Assembly: GCA_009773315.1 (NCBI GenBank)
Contig: WRPE01000004.1
Span: 1-64,000, forward strand
From: Syntrophaceae bacterium
GTDB taxonomy: Bacteria; Desulfobacterota; Syntrophia; Syntrophales; Smithellaceae
Direction: 5' to 3'
Length of the DNA stretch: 64,000 bases
This document shows positions 50,005 to 58,206 of the stretch, one piece after another. Position 1 is the stretch's first letter; every line of letters begins with the position of its first letter. The notes beneath the pieces were generated by a model. It had not been told where the DNA came from. It saw nothing but the letters and a program-made list of their open reading frames with translations, and did not search any database. The translations under genes and the position numbers were made by a program.

Positions 50005-50019
50005 TACCCCTAGGGGTAT
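50004..50019. promoter_or_regulatory. Perfect palindromic operator
   Basis: ATACCCCTAGGGGTAT is a perfect 16-bp palindrome located three bases before the start codon at 50023. G/C-rich arms with AT flanks are the type bound by CsoR/CstR repressors. It also overlaps the likely ribosome site, so a bound repressor would hinder both steps. Confidence 0.75.
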
Positions 50020-50022
50020 GAC

Positions 50023-50286
50023 ATGGAAGAACATCGGAAAAATGTTTTAAACCGCTTGCGGCGAATCGAGCGGCAAATCCGCGGGCTGGAAAGGATGGTG
50101 GAACAGGAAGCACCCTGCGCCGACGTGCTCACCCAACTGTCTGCGGCTACTGGAGCCATGAAGAAAACGGGGGTCGTCATCATCCAGGCCAATATGAGGC
50201 GATGCATTGAGGAAGCTGCCGCTGACCGGGACAAAAGCCTTGGAGATTTCCAAAAAGCGTTAACCCGTTTTATCGGCATGTCATAA
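50023..50286 (+). CDS. cstR: CsoR-family repressor, CstR-like persulfide sensor
   Basis: This 87-residue all-helical protein has NRLRRIERQIRGLERMV and a downstream MRRCIEEA. It belongs to the CsoR/RcnR/FrmR family. Ligand positions are Cys32 (in APCADVL), Asn57 and Cys61. CsoR copper sensors use Cys-His-Cys; here the His is Asn, exactly as expected of CstR-type persulfide/sulfur sensors, which need only the two Cys. The perfect palindrome at 50004-50019 next to the start, and a rhodanese gene downstream, support a sulfur-transfer role. It would repress its own promoter and the rhodanese and be released when its Cys pair is modified. Confidence 0.85.
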   Translation: MEEHRKNVLNRLRRIERQIRGLERMVEQEAPCADVLTQLSAATGAMKKTGVVIIQANMRRCIEEAAADRDKSLGDFQKALTRFIGMS

Positions 50287-50389
50287 AAATTGATCATTAT
50301 TTAAGCGACAGATGTTTGGGAAGAGAGATGCCTCAAAAGGCTTCTCTATACAAAAGTGAAACATAGAAAAGTGGGGAGGTAATTTATTT

Positions 50390-51301
50390 ATGAGGAAAAT
50401 GATATGGATGAAGGCCGCTGTATTGGCTATAATGTTATTACTGCCGTTTGCAATCACGGCTCCGGCACAGGCGGCGGCAAGGGGCATTGATCCCATTGTA
50501 TCTGCGGATTGGCTCGAGAAAAACCTGAACAATCCAAATCTGGTCATCGTCGATTTGCGCAAAGTGGAAGAGTATAAGGCAGGACATGTTCCGGGCGCCG
50601 TGAACGTTTTTTACGGATCCTGGGCCATCAAGAGGGGCGACCTGCTGAACGAACTACCCGCCATGGATGACTTGGCGGATGTTATCGGCGGCGCCGGTAT
50701 CGGGGCGAATTCCCTCGTTGTTCTCGTTGATAAAACCGAAAAGATTCCTGATCAATTCGGCCTGACCCGCGTAGCCTGGACATTGAAGTATGCCGGTATC
50801 AACAACATCGCCATTCTGAACGGCGGACAGGACCAGTGGGTCAAAGAAAAAAGAGCCTTGTCGCAGGATATGGTGAAGCCCCAAGCAAAACCTTACAAAG
50901 CGGCATGGAACAAGAATCTCTTTATAGATAAGGCCTCTGTGCAGGCTAAACTGGGCAAGGCTGCAATCCTGGATACACGTGCGCCCGGTTTCTATGAGGG
51001 AAAAGAGAAGCTCGCCTTTGTGCCGAAACTCGGCCGGATTAAAGGGGCCGTTAACCTCCCGGTGGGGCAGCTTTATACCAAGGAAGGCCTGTACAAAAGC
51101 CAGGCGGAGCTCGCGTCATTAGTGGCAAAGATAACGGGAGGCGATCTGGACAAAGAGTACATACTTTATTGTGATACCGGAAAAACTTGCACCTCCTGGG
51201 CTTTTGTCATGACAGATCTGTTTGGGTATAAGGATGTAAAGGTCTATGACGGATCCTCCATGGAATGGCTGGCAGATCCGAATGCACCGTCGGAACCTTA
51301 A
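50390..51301 (+). CDS. Exported thiosulfate sulfurtransferase (tandem rhodanese)
   Basis: This 303-residue protein has a signal peptide (MRKMIWMKAAVLAIMLLLPF then AITAPAQA). The first rhodanese domain (40-160) has VDLRKVEEYKAGHVPGAVN but Asp114 in place of the active Cys, so it is inactive. The second domain (185-300) has LDTRAPGFYEG and the active loop YCDTGKTC with Cys261. It transfers sulfur from thiosulfate or persulfide to thiol acceptors. GGGGAGGTAATTTATTT precedes the ATG. It is 103 bases downstream of the CstR-like gene and ends at a strong terminator (51333-51360), so the two form a short transcription unit. Confidence 0.88.
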   Translation: MRKMIWMKAAVLAIMLLLPFAITAPAQAAARGIDPIVSADWLEKNLNNPNLVIVDLRKVEEYKAGHVPGAVNVFYGSWAIKRGDLLNELPAMDDLADVIGGAGIGANSLVVLVDKTEKIPDQFGLTRVAWTLKYAGINNIAILNGGQDQWVKEKRALSQDMVKPQAKPYKAAWNKNLFIDKASVQAKLGKAAILDTRAPGFYEGKEKLAFVPKLGRIKGAVNLPVGQLYTKEGLYKSQAELASLVAKITGGDLDKEYILYCDTGKTCTSWAFVMTDLFGYKDVKVYDGSSMEWLADPNAPSEP

Positions 51302-51332
51302 CCAAATAAAAAAAGTCTCAGAACACGAAGCA

Positions 51333-51360
51333 AAAGCCCGACGGTTAACCGTCGGGCTTT
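51333..51360. terminator. Bidirectional terminator after the rhodanese gene
   Basis: A perfect 14-bp stem with no unpaired loop bases beyond the central turn (AAAGCCCGACGGTT with its exact reverse complement) is followed by eight T on the plus strand. It lies between the rhodanese and the convergent crotonase gene. Confidence 0.93.
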
Positions 51361-51389
51361 TTTTACAGCAATCAAGTCACTGGTAAAAA

Positions 51390-52205
51390 CTAGGGTTCAA
51401 TATCGGAAAACAAGGGTTCCTGTTTGGAGAGAAAGGCCGTAATGCCTTGGATACATTCACCCGAGACAATCAGTGTGGTCGCCTGTTCGCGTTCCAGATC
51501 AAGGGCAGCGTGCATAGGCAGTTCCAGGGATTTTCTAATGACCGCCAAGGCATGGCGAACGGCTCGGGGCCCGTTATGGGAAATGGTCTGTGCCAGAACC
51601 ATGGCCTCCGTCAGCGCCATGCCCGGCTGGCTTACGCGGTTGACCAGACCGATGCGCAAGGACTCCTCGGCGCCGACCTTGCGGCCGGTGAGAATCATGT
51701 CTGCCGCCCGTGATACGCCAATGAGCCGCGTGAGACCAGGGCCACCGCCCCAGTCGGGCATGAGCCCCAGCTTTGCCTCGGAGAAACAGAACACTGCGGT
51801 GGAATCCATCACCCGCAAGTCGCAACGCGACGCCAATTCCGCCCCACCACCATAGGCGTCACCGTTAACGGCCGCAATCACAGGCACGGGCAGACTCACC
51901 AGACCGTCCACCGTTTCCTGAAGGCGCCGGATCAACGCCTCAACCGGCGCTCGTTCCCGCCTTTCCACAGCGCCAATCAGGCCGCTGACCTGGGGGTTGT
52001 CAGGGTTGACATCAAACCCCGCGCAGAAATTCTTCCCTGCCCCGGTGACCACCACGGCACGCGGGGGGTGTGACCGCAACTGCGCAATAACCTGCTCCAG
52101 TTGCACCCACATGTGCTCATCAAATGCGTTACTGCGTTGCGGCCGGTTAAAAGTAACTATGGCTACACGATCTTTTTGTTCAAGAAGAACACCATCATTT
52201 TGCAT
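51390..52205 (-). CDS. Enoyl-CoA hydratase/isomerase (crotonase family)
   Basis: This 271-residue protein has AIVTFNRPQRSNAFDEHMW, AVVVTGAGKNFCAGFDVNPDNP and IAAVNGDAYGGGAELASRCDLRVM, the two oxyanion-hole regions of crotonases. EAKLGLMPDWGGG places the first catalytic acid Asp/Glu differently from classical hydratases: LGLMPDWGG replaces LGxxPGAGG, keeping GG. It may be an isomerase or dehydrogenase-linked hydratase. It is the last gene of a minus-strand group: DUF819 protein, class III aminotransferase, VOC protein, crotonase, with 204 bases and two hairpins separating it from the VOC gene. Confidence 0.8.
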   Translation of the reverse strand: MQNDGVLLEQKDRVAIVTFNRPQRSNAFDEHMWVQLEQVIAQLRSHPPRAVVVTGAGKNFCAGFDVNPDNPQVSGLIGAVERRERAPVEALIRRLQETVDGLVSLPVPVIAAVNGDAYGGGAELASRCDLRVMDSTAVFCFSEAKLGLMPDWGGGPGLTRLIGVSRAADMILTGRKVGAEESLRIGLVNRVSQPGMALTEAMVLAQTISHNGPRAVRHALAVIRKSLELPMHAALDLEREQATTLIVSGECIQGITAFLSKQEPLFSDIEP

Positions 52206-52285
52206 AATCCATTCCCCTGCTTAATGTTTTTATTCCTGACGGGATCACATTGAATCCCGCTGTTGCGGGACGAGCGTTAATTCTC

Positions 52286-52301
52286 CGCGAGCTTGCTCGC
52301 G
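52286..52301. other. Small palindromic hairpin
   Basis: CGCGAGC (52286-52292) pairs perfectly with GCTCGCG (52295-52301) around two bases. It lies in the gap between the VOC and crotonase genes. Its function is unknown; an mRNA-stability role is possible. Confidence 0.5.
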
Positions 52302-52361
52302 ATATAATGACATTCATTTCATACCTCGACAGCGAGCTCGCGAGGTGTTTGATTAATACAT

Positions 52362-52400
52362 TCCCGGTGGTTACCGCTTTTCAAGTGGTAACTACCGGGA
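52362..52400. other. Large stem-loop at the end of the VOC gene
   Basis: TCCCGGTGGTTACCGCTT (52362-52379) and AAGTGGTAACTACCGGGA (52383-52400) form an 18-bp stem with two mismatches around a three-base loop, ten bases after the VOC stop codon on the minus strand. A terminator or RNA-processing role is plausible; it has no U-tract. Confidence 0.6.
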
Positions 52401-52409
52401 GGATTGGTA

Positions 52410-52784
52410 TCACTTCACGTATTGGATCACCTGGATCAGCACACCATCCGGGTCCTTGATAAAGGTGGTAAGCCGGTCAGGACGGGGGTTAAACGGGTCC
52501 ATAAGGACATTGGCGCTCTTCACGCGGGCTTCTTTCACAAATCCTTCTATATCGTCTACCACCACGCTGAAGTGGTTCAGCCCGGTCATGGAGGATGGAT
52601 CTGCCTGAACATCGCCGGGATTGGCCTGCTCAATCTCGATCTGAATCGTGTCATTACCCACGAAGGTAAATTTCTTCCCCCAGATCTCAACCGTATCAAT
52701 GATATGAAGTCCCAATATATCCCGATAAAACCGGATCGATGCTTCACTGTCCTTCGCCTTGATCCCCAGATGGTACCATTTCAT
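52410..52784 (-). CDS. VOC-superfamily protein (glyoxalase/dioxygenase fold)
   Basis: This 124-residue protein has two betaalphabeta-beta-beta repeats: MKWYHLGIKAKDSEASIRFYRDILGLHII and LNHFSVVVDDIEGFVKEARVKSANVLMDPF. KDPDGVLIQVIQY is the classic C-terminal end with a metal-ligand Glu position. Putative metal ligands are His5 and His of LNHFSVV. Members include glyoxalase I and methylmalonyl-CoA epimerase; neither is specifically indicated. GGAGGCTGAT sits just upstream of the ATG at 52784, one base after the aminotransferase stop codon, so translation is coupled. The substrate is probably related to that aminotransferase. Confidence 0.8.
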   Translation of the reverse strand: MKWYHLGIKAKDSEASIRFYRDILGLHIIDTVEIWGKKFTFVGNDTIQIEIEQANPGDVQADPSSMTGLNHFSVVVDDIEGFVKEARVKSANVLMDPFNPRPDRLTTFIKDPDGVLIQVIQYVK

Positions 52785-52785
52785 A

Positions 52786-54024
52786 TCAGCCTCCAATTTG
52801 CTTCTTTGTGAGTTTGAAACAAACAGAGGCCACATCGATGGTCTGACGGATATCGGATTCCTTTATCGCTGCGCATACAAACCAGTTGTGGTGAGGGTGG
52901 AAAAAGATACCCCGGCGCGCCGCCTGACCGCAGAAAAACCGGTTCGTTTCAAAAAGGGGATCATCCGCGAAGGTCATGAAGGGCATCGCCGGCGGGCCGG
53001 TGAGGTTAACCTTTATGCCCTCAGCGCCCGCGGCGTCCGTGAGACCATCCATGAGCAGAGTTCCCATCTTGTCGATATGCTCGATGGCGCCGCCGGCCTT
53101 AATTTCATCGATGCACGCCAGGGCGGCGGCAAAAGGCACGCCCGAAAAGTAATGGGTGCCTGTAAAGAATATTTGTTTCGCCGCGTCTATCAGCGCCCTC
53201 CGCGCGGCGGCGACGGAGATGGCATAGCCGTTGGCCATGGCCTTGCCGAAACACTGGATATCGGCATTAAATCCGTAATGCTTCGAACTCCCCGCAAGAT
53301 CCAGCCGAAAGCCGCAGCGGACGTCATCGACAATGATCATGAATCCGTCCTTTTTAGCAATCTGGTTCACCGCATCAACGAATGCTTTGGTCGGAAGCTC
53401 TTGATCCCTCATGGCATCATGGCGATGCGGGGTGAGAATGACCCCCGCCACGGCACCGTGATGTTCCGACAAAACCCGCTTGAGGTCTTCAACATCATTG
53501 TATTCGAAATAATGCACGTGGGTTTTCCATTCTTCCGGCACGCCCTGCCCGTGGGGTTGGCACCAGAAATGGGAGCCATGATAAGACCCCTTCGCCACCA
53601 GGATATCCATCTTCCCGGTGAATATCCGGGCCAGTGTGATCGCGTAGGATGTCACGTCGGAACCATTTTTGCCGAACACACACCAGTCGATGCCATCGAT
53701 GGTTCCAACCATTTTTTTCGCCAGCGGCAGCCACTGGTCGGAGGGCAGGGTAAAACAGTCCGCATTCTCCCACTGTTTTTTTGCCGCCGCGTCGACCTTC
53801 GGATGCTTGAGCCCCAGAAGGTTGGTCCCGAAAGAGCACATGTAGTCGATATATTCATTACCGTCCACATCCCAGATCCTGCATCCCTCGCCTCGATGGA
53901 TAAAGGCGGGATACGACCCGAAGGTGAGAAAGGCCGGGGTCCGGGGTCCATATATGCCGTTAGGCACATATTGCTGTGCTTCCTCAAACAGCTGGTAGGA
54001 TTTTGGAAATTCGTACAGTTTCAT
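52786..54024 (-). CDS. Class III aminotransferase (PLP), glutamate-1-semialdehyde aminomutase-like
   Basis: This 412-residue PLP enzyme has IWDVDGNEYIDYMCSFGTNLLGLKHP, FGKNGSDVTSYAITLAR (the nucleotide or phosphate loop), SYHGSHFW, VIIVDDVRCGF (the PLP-contact Asp) and the Schiff-base Lys in CFGKAMANGYAIS, followed by YFSGVPFAAALA. The fold is that of class III aminotransferases, including GSA aminomutase and beta-amino acid aminotransferases. The D-D in VDDVRCG replaces the usual DE. The start at 54024 has GGAGGG five bases upstream; the TTG at 54039 is rejected. It is flanked by a DUF819 membrane protein (upstream) and VOC protein (downstream, coupled). Hemolysin or beta-amino acid roles are possible. 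Confidence 0.82.
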   Translation of the reverse strand: MKLYEFPKSYQLFEEAQQYVPNGIYGPRTPAFLTFGSYPAFIHRGEGCRIWDVDGNEYIDYMCSFGTNLLGLKHPKVDAAAKKQWENADCFTLPSDQWLPLAKKMVGTIDGIDWCVFGKNGSDVTSYAITLARIFTGKMDILVAKGSYHGSHFWCQPHGQGVPEEWKTHVHYFEYNDVEDLKRVLSEHHGAVAGVILTPHRHDAMRDQELPTKAFVDAVNQIAKKDGFMIIVDDVRCGFRLDLAGSSKHYGFNADIQCFGKAMANGYAISVAAARRALIDAAKQIFFTGTHYFSGVPFAAALACIDEIKAGGAIEHIDKMGTLLMDGLTDAAGAEGIKVNLTGPPAMPFMTFADDPLFETNRFFCGQAARRGIFFHPHHNWFVCAAIKESDIRQTIDVASVCFKLTKKQIGG

Positions 54025-54063
54025 GAAGGCCCTCCTCAATATCGTGAATCAATAGAATCATAT

Positions 54064-55221
54064 TCAAAGGCCAAGTCCTTGAAGGATGTAGGCCAGGGTT
54101 ATGCCGAGGTATGTTCCAATCACCCAACCGACAATGCCCGTGATGACCCCGGAAAGAACAATTTCCTTGTTCTTCAGCGCGGAAGCGACCATGGGCACGA
54201 GAGGGGGCGAGCATATTCCCGCAACGGATGTAATGATGACCGTGTCTGCATCTATATTAAATATTTTTGCCAGGAGAACGTGCAGCAGCAGACAGCCGAG
54301 TATCGTGAAGGTCACATAGGCAATCATGATCGGGGCGGTGGACACCAGGCGGTTAAAGTCCGCCATGGAACTCACGACGAGACAGAATATCAGAATAAAG
54401 TAATTACCGAACTGATAGGTCATCCGGATATTCCTGATCGCAGGCACAAAAGAACAAAGAATACCCAGCGTGGAAATGGCGAGGATCGTAATCACAAAAG
54501 CCGTATCCTCATGGAACAGGACAAAGGATAAAGCGCTCAAGATAAAGATGAGCACCGACAGACCCAGTGCCCTCATAAGCGCAATGAAGGTCTTCTTTTC
54601 GAATATGCCGGTGTAGGAATCGAAATCAGGGTCCTTTTGCACCGACGCATCCCGGATCGGTTGGAAGGCGGGTAAAAACTTCAGTAGCACACGCTGTCCG
54701 ATCGTCATCAGGAAAAGCAGATAGACCGTTGATACCAGAACGTCGGATGTATGCGCGGCGATATACAGGGTTTGATCGGTCCGGAGCGCCGTGGCGATCG
54801 CACCCAGATTCACCGTTCCGCCGGTATACACGCCCACGAACATTCCGGCAAGTTTCCAGGTTTCCTCTCCCACCCATCCACGGAAAATAAAAAAGCCAAG
54901 AATCGCCACAATCAGTATCACCAGAACCTGCAGCCCGAAGGAAAGAAGCGATTTCCCCGCTAGCCGGCTCCAGCGCCTTACGTCTATGGAGAAAAACATC
55001 AGCGGCAGAGCCAGGCTGATGGCGATCAGCATCAGGGGATTCTGGACGGGAGCAAGATTCGCGGGAAGGACTCCGATGTTGCCGATCATGATCCCGGCGA
55101 TGTAACAGATAACTACCGCGCCGAGTTTGTTGCAGATGGAATATTTCCCGGCCAGGTAAATGGCCAGAACAGGGAAAAGAAGATAAAACGCGATGAATGT
55201 GATGAGAGGAATGCTGGCCAT
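54064..55221 (-). CDS. DUF819-family membrane protein (putative transporter)
   Basis: This 385-residue protein has about ten hydrophobic segments; e.g. FIAFYLLFPVLAIYLAG, GAVVICYIAGIMIGNIGVL, LMLIAISLALPLMFF, SFGLQVLVILIVAILGFFIF, MFVGVYTGGTVNLGAIATAL. The GGTVNLGAIATAL segment and symmetric halves around a polar middle loop (residues 200-230) match DUF819, which is related to 2-hydroxycarboxylate and gluconate-type carriers. It could import the amino acid or acid used by the aminotransferase 39 bases downstream on the same strand. Direction and substrate are unknown. Confidence 0.75.
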   Translation of the reverse strand: MASIPLITFIAFYLLFPVLAIYLAGKYSICNKLGAVVICYIAGIMIGNIGVLPANLAPVQNPLMLIAISLALPLMFFSIDVRRWSRLAGKSLLSFGLQVLVILIVAILGFFIFRGWVGEETWKLAGMFVGVYTGGTVNLGAIATALRTDQTLYIAAHTSDVLVSTVYLLFLMTIGQRVLLKFLPAFQPIRDASVQKDPDFDSYTGIFEKKTFIALMRALGLSVLIFILSALSFVLFHEDTAFVITILAISTLGILCSFVPAIRNIRMTYQFGNYFILIFCLVVSSMADFNRLVSTAPIMIAYVTFTILGCLLLHVLLAKIFNIDADTVIITSVAGICSPPLVPMVASALKNKEIVLSGVITGIVGWVIGTYLGITLAYILQGLGL

Positions 55222-55563
55222 AACGCCTCACTTGAAAACAAACATCATTCAGTTACCAAACGGTCTCCGGCAATGAGTGGCTGTCAGGGTTTTTTGATAA
55301 AAACCTTCTTCCCATATATGAGAGTATAGGGAGGCCCTGTTTGTATGTCAATTGAAATATTGGTCACAAAATAAAGAGAAGGCAGTGTTTAATATTCTTT
55401 ATCTATTTAAAAATGATTGGATGAGCAAGCCACAATTCTTCTCACCGTTGTATTCCATAACGGTTCAGAAATATCCGGTTTGAATACCCGGTTGGATCAA
55501 TAGTAACCATGTAAAGAGTGGAAGCAGGCTCAGGTCATGTCACGGAAGGTTATAAACGGACAA
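55222..55563. other. Intergenic region without a supported gene
   Basis: About 340 bases lie between the DUF819 start (minus strand) and the stop of the 171-residue hypothetical gene. It is AT-rich in the middle (55360-55430). Neither a clear promoter nor repeat stood out; the DUF819 promoter should be in its left part. Confidence 0.4.
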
Positions 55564-56079
55564 TCAACTTTCCTTGTTCCCGGCAAGCGCATGCAGGACG
55601 TCGGAAACCGCGTCCTTGTGCTCCACCAGAATAACTTTAATGCCGGCGCTTCTGCCGGTAATCAATTGTCCCAGGGTTTTGCTGTCCACGTCCAACTGGC
55701 AGCCCAGGATTCGGAGATGGTGCTCGATGAGGGTCTGTTCGATATGGCGATAAAGACGCTCTGCACCGTCGTTGGAAAATAAAAGCAGACGGGAGATGCG
55801 ATCTTTTTGCTGCGCTTTCATCCTCTGCAGCAATTCATCGATTCCCTTTTTTTCAGCGGCGAGTTTGTCAAAAATATCATCAAACCCAAAGCGGACGCGT
55901 CTTTGCAACCTGGCCTTCTTAATCGCGCCGATCAGCGCTTCACTGATGTTGCTTACAGGCACTTCTATTTTGCCTTCCGGCCAAAGCCTGGTTTTTCGCG
56001 TCACTAATGCCTGACGGATTTTTTCCGCACTGCCTTCCGCTTCCAGTGGACGTGGGAAACGTATTGTTGACAAGTTCAT
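55564..56079 (-). CDS. Conserved hypothetical protein
   Basis: This 171-residue protein starts MNLSTIRFPRPLEAEGSAEKIRQ and has RRVRFGFDDIFDKLAAEKKGIDELLQRMKAQQKDRISRLLLFSNDGAERLYRHIEQTLIEHH. KTLGQLITGRSAGIKVILVEHKDAVSDVLHAL forms the end. The LLLFSNDGAERLYR segment looks like a Rossmann strand-loop; the central helix is amphipathic. I do not recognise the family. It lies directly downstream (12 bases) of the ABC-F ATPase on the same strand, so they are probably cotranscribed; a role linked to ribosome or nucleotide metabolism is only a guess. Confidence 0.55.
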   Translation of the reverse strand: MNLSTIRFPRPLEAEGSAEKIRQALVTRKTRLWPEGKIEVPVSNISEALIGAIKKARLQRRVRFGFDDIFDKLAAEKKGIDELLQRMKAQQKDRISRLLLFSNDGAERLYRHIEQTLIEHHLRILGCQLDVDSKTLGQLITGRSAGIKVILVEHKDAVSDVLHALAGNKES

Positions 56080-56091
56080 AAGATGTTCCTT

Positions 56092-57993
56092 TTAAGTCGT
56101 AAATTTTGCGGCCAGTTCTTCGAGTTCGTCCCAGCGGTCGTAGGCCGCAGTCATTTTCGTCTCCAGTTGCTCAAGCCTTGCATTCGCATCCAGCACACGG
56201 GCGGGATTGTTGGTTTTATATAAATCCGCAGAATTTAACAACGCCAACAATTGGGCTTTTTCTTTTTCCATCTTTTCAATTTTTGGAGGCAGCTCTGCAA
56301 TCTCCTGCGCTTCTTTAAAAGACAATTTACTTTTTTCTTTGGGTTGCTTTTCCTTTTTGGCTTTTGCCTCTTTGGGCACCGCCTTGGACGTCTTGATTAT
56401 TGCCGCGCTCTGCCTGAGCCAGTCATCATAACCGCCCACATATTCCTGCAGGCGCCCTTCCCCTTCCAGCACAATCGTGGAAGTGACAACGTTGTTGAGA
56501 AACGTCCGGTCGTGGCTGACCAGCAAGATCGTTCCGCCGTATTCCAGAAGGCGATCCTCCAGAAGTTCCAGCGTTTCCGCGTCCAGATCATTGGTCGGTT
56601 CATCAAGCACCAGCACATTGGACGGCGTGCAAAAAAGCTTGGCCAAAAGTAGACGGTTTCGCTCGCCGCCGGAAAGAGATGCAACCGGCGCAAGGATCTG
56701 CGCGGGCGGAAACAAAAAATCCTGTAAATAGCCGACGACGTGGCGGGGGACGCCGTTGATGAAAACGGTATCATTGCCGCAGGCTATGTTGTCTCTCAGA
56801 GATTTGCCCTCGTCAAACTGCGCGCGCAGTTGATCGAAATAAGCAATCGCAATCCCCGTGCCGAGCTTGATCTTCCCGCCGGAGATGGGCAGTTCCCCCA
56901 GCAAGACTTTGAGTAGCGTGGTCTTACCGGAACCGTTGGGACCAATAATGCCGATTTTATCACCGCGCAAAATCCTCGTGGAAAAAGAATCGATGATCTT
57001 TTTATTTTCATAAGCAAAACTGATTTTTTCGGCGTCGGCCACCAGCCTGCCGCTGCGCTCGGCTTCCGAAACGGCAAGCCGGACATTCCCGTCCCGTTCA
57101 CGCCTGTGCGTGCGCTCTTCGCGCAGCGCCAGAAGCGCGCGCACGCGTCCTTCGTTGCGCGTGCGGCGGGCTTTGATACCCTGCCGGACCCAGATTTCTT
57201 CCTTAGCCAGTTTTTTGTCAAAGGTTTGCCATTGCTTTTCCTCGCCTTCCTGCATGGCCTGTCGTCTTTCGAGATACGTCGCGTAATTGCAGGAAAAGGA
57301 AAACAGCTTGCTGCGATCGATTTCCAGAATGCGTGTGGCGATTTTTTGTAGAAACGTCCTGTCGTGCGTGACAAACATCAGGGTCTTGTCGTAATTTTGG
57401 AGAAACTCTTCCAGCCAGAGGATGGAATTAATATCCAGATGATTGGTGGGTTCATCCAAAAGCAAAATATCGGGATCGGTAACCAGCGCTCGCGCTAAGA
57501 GCACCCTGCGCTTCAATCCTGCCGATAGCAGCCGGAACTCCGCATTTTCGGAAAGCGACGTGCGGGAAATCACCGTTTCCACTTTCTGGTGATATTGCCA
57601 GGCGCCCGCCGTTTCCAGTTTATGCTGAACCTGTTCGATTTTTTTTAGAAGCGCCGGATTGTCGCCGTGGGTTAACTGCAAGGTAAGCTCGTGATATTCG
57701 TGCAATTGATCCAGATGTTCTTGACCGCCTGCGGCGACCACATCATAGACCACGCCCGGTAGATCCTCGATATCCTGGGGCATTATCGCAACGCGAACAT
57801 CCCCGCTGGAAACAATTTCCCCCTGGTCAGGAACAATGTCGCCATGAAGCAGCTTCATCAACGTGGACTTACCCGAACCGTTTCGTCCCAGAAGTCCGAT
57901 GCGTTCCCCCGCTTCAATCTGGAGCGACGCGCCGTCAAGGAGCTGGGGCCCGCCAAAGCTCACCGAAATGTTATTAATCCAAAGTAACGCCAT
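56092..57993 (-). CDS. uup: ABC-F ATPase (Uup-like)
   Basis: This 633-residue cytosolic protein has two ABC ATPase domains: Walker A GLLGRNGSGKSTLMKLLHG and GIIGPNGSGKTTLLKVLLG, signatures LSAG and LSGGERNRLLLA, Walker B LLLDEPTNHLD and LVLDEPTNDLD. The linker between them and a C-terminal coiled coil (about 565-630: KLSFKEAQEIAELPPKIEKMEKEKAQLLALL) are as in Uup. ABC-F proteins act on the ribosome or DNA rather than as transporters. The ATG at 57993 is preferred because the protein opens MALLWINNISVSFGG; an upstream frame to 58029 has no ribosome site. It diverges from purL, with 180 bases between. Confidence 0.88.
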   Translation of the reverse strand: MALLWINNISVSFGGPQLLDGASLQIEAGERIGLLGRNGSGKSTLMKLLHGDIVPDQGEIVSSGDVRVAIMPQDIEDLPGVVYDVVAAGGQEHLDQLHEYHELTLQLTHGDNPALLKKIEQVQHKLETAGAWQYHQKVETVISRTSLSENAEFRLLSAGLKRRVLLARALVTDPDILLLDEPTNHLDINSILWLEEFLQNYDKTLMFVTHDRTFLQKIATRILEIDRSKLFSFSCNYATYLERRQAMQEGEEKQWQTFDKKLAKEEIWVRQGIKARRTRNEGRVRALLALREERTHRRERDGNVRLAVSEAERSGRLVADAEKISFAYENKKIIDSFSTRILRGDKIGIIGPNGSGKTTLLKVLLGELPISGGKIKLGTGIAIAYFDQLRAQFDEGKSLRDNIACGNDTVFINGVPRHVVGYLQDFLFPPAQILAPVASLSGGERNRLLLAKLFCTPSNVLVLDEPTNDLDAETLELLEDRLLEYGGTILLVSHDRTFLNNVVTSTIVLEGEGRLQEYVGGYDDWLRQSAAIIKTSKAVPKEAKAKKEKQPKEKSKLSFKEAQEIAELPPKIEKMEKEKAQLLALLNSADLYKTNNPARVLDANARLEQLETKMTAAYDRWDELEELAAKFTT

Positions 57994-58206
57994 AACAATA
58001 ATCATGTCACAGTCGGCTAAGCCAGGCAAGTTGATTTAAAACAAATGACTCTGGCGGGCCTACTCAAATCTTTGATTGGCATTAACATTTGTGCGCAGTC
58101 TCCGGCACATATTTGTAAGTTGCATAATTTACGTCTTTTGGGTATAAACGCACCGTCTGCTTCATACCAGACAGATCAAAAAGATTCGAAAATGTTAAGG
58201 TAAATC

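Noticed and set aside
52759-54531. Very long plus-strand open frame (590 codons) opposite the aminotransferase and DUF819 genes
   Set aside because: The minus-strand genes have clear PLP and membrane signatures. The plus-strand product is low in hydrophobic order, runs across two unrelated genes, and has no motif.
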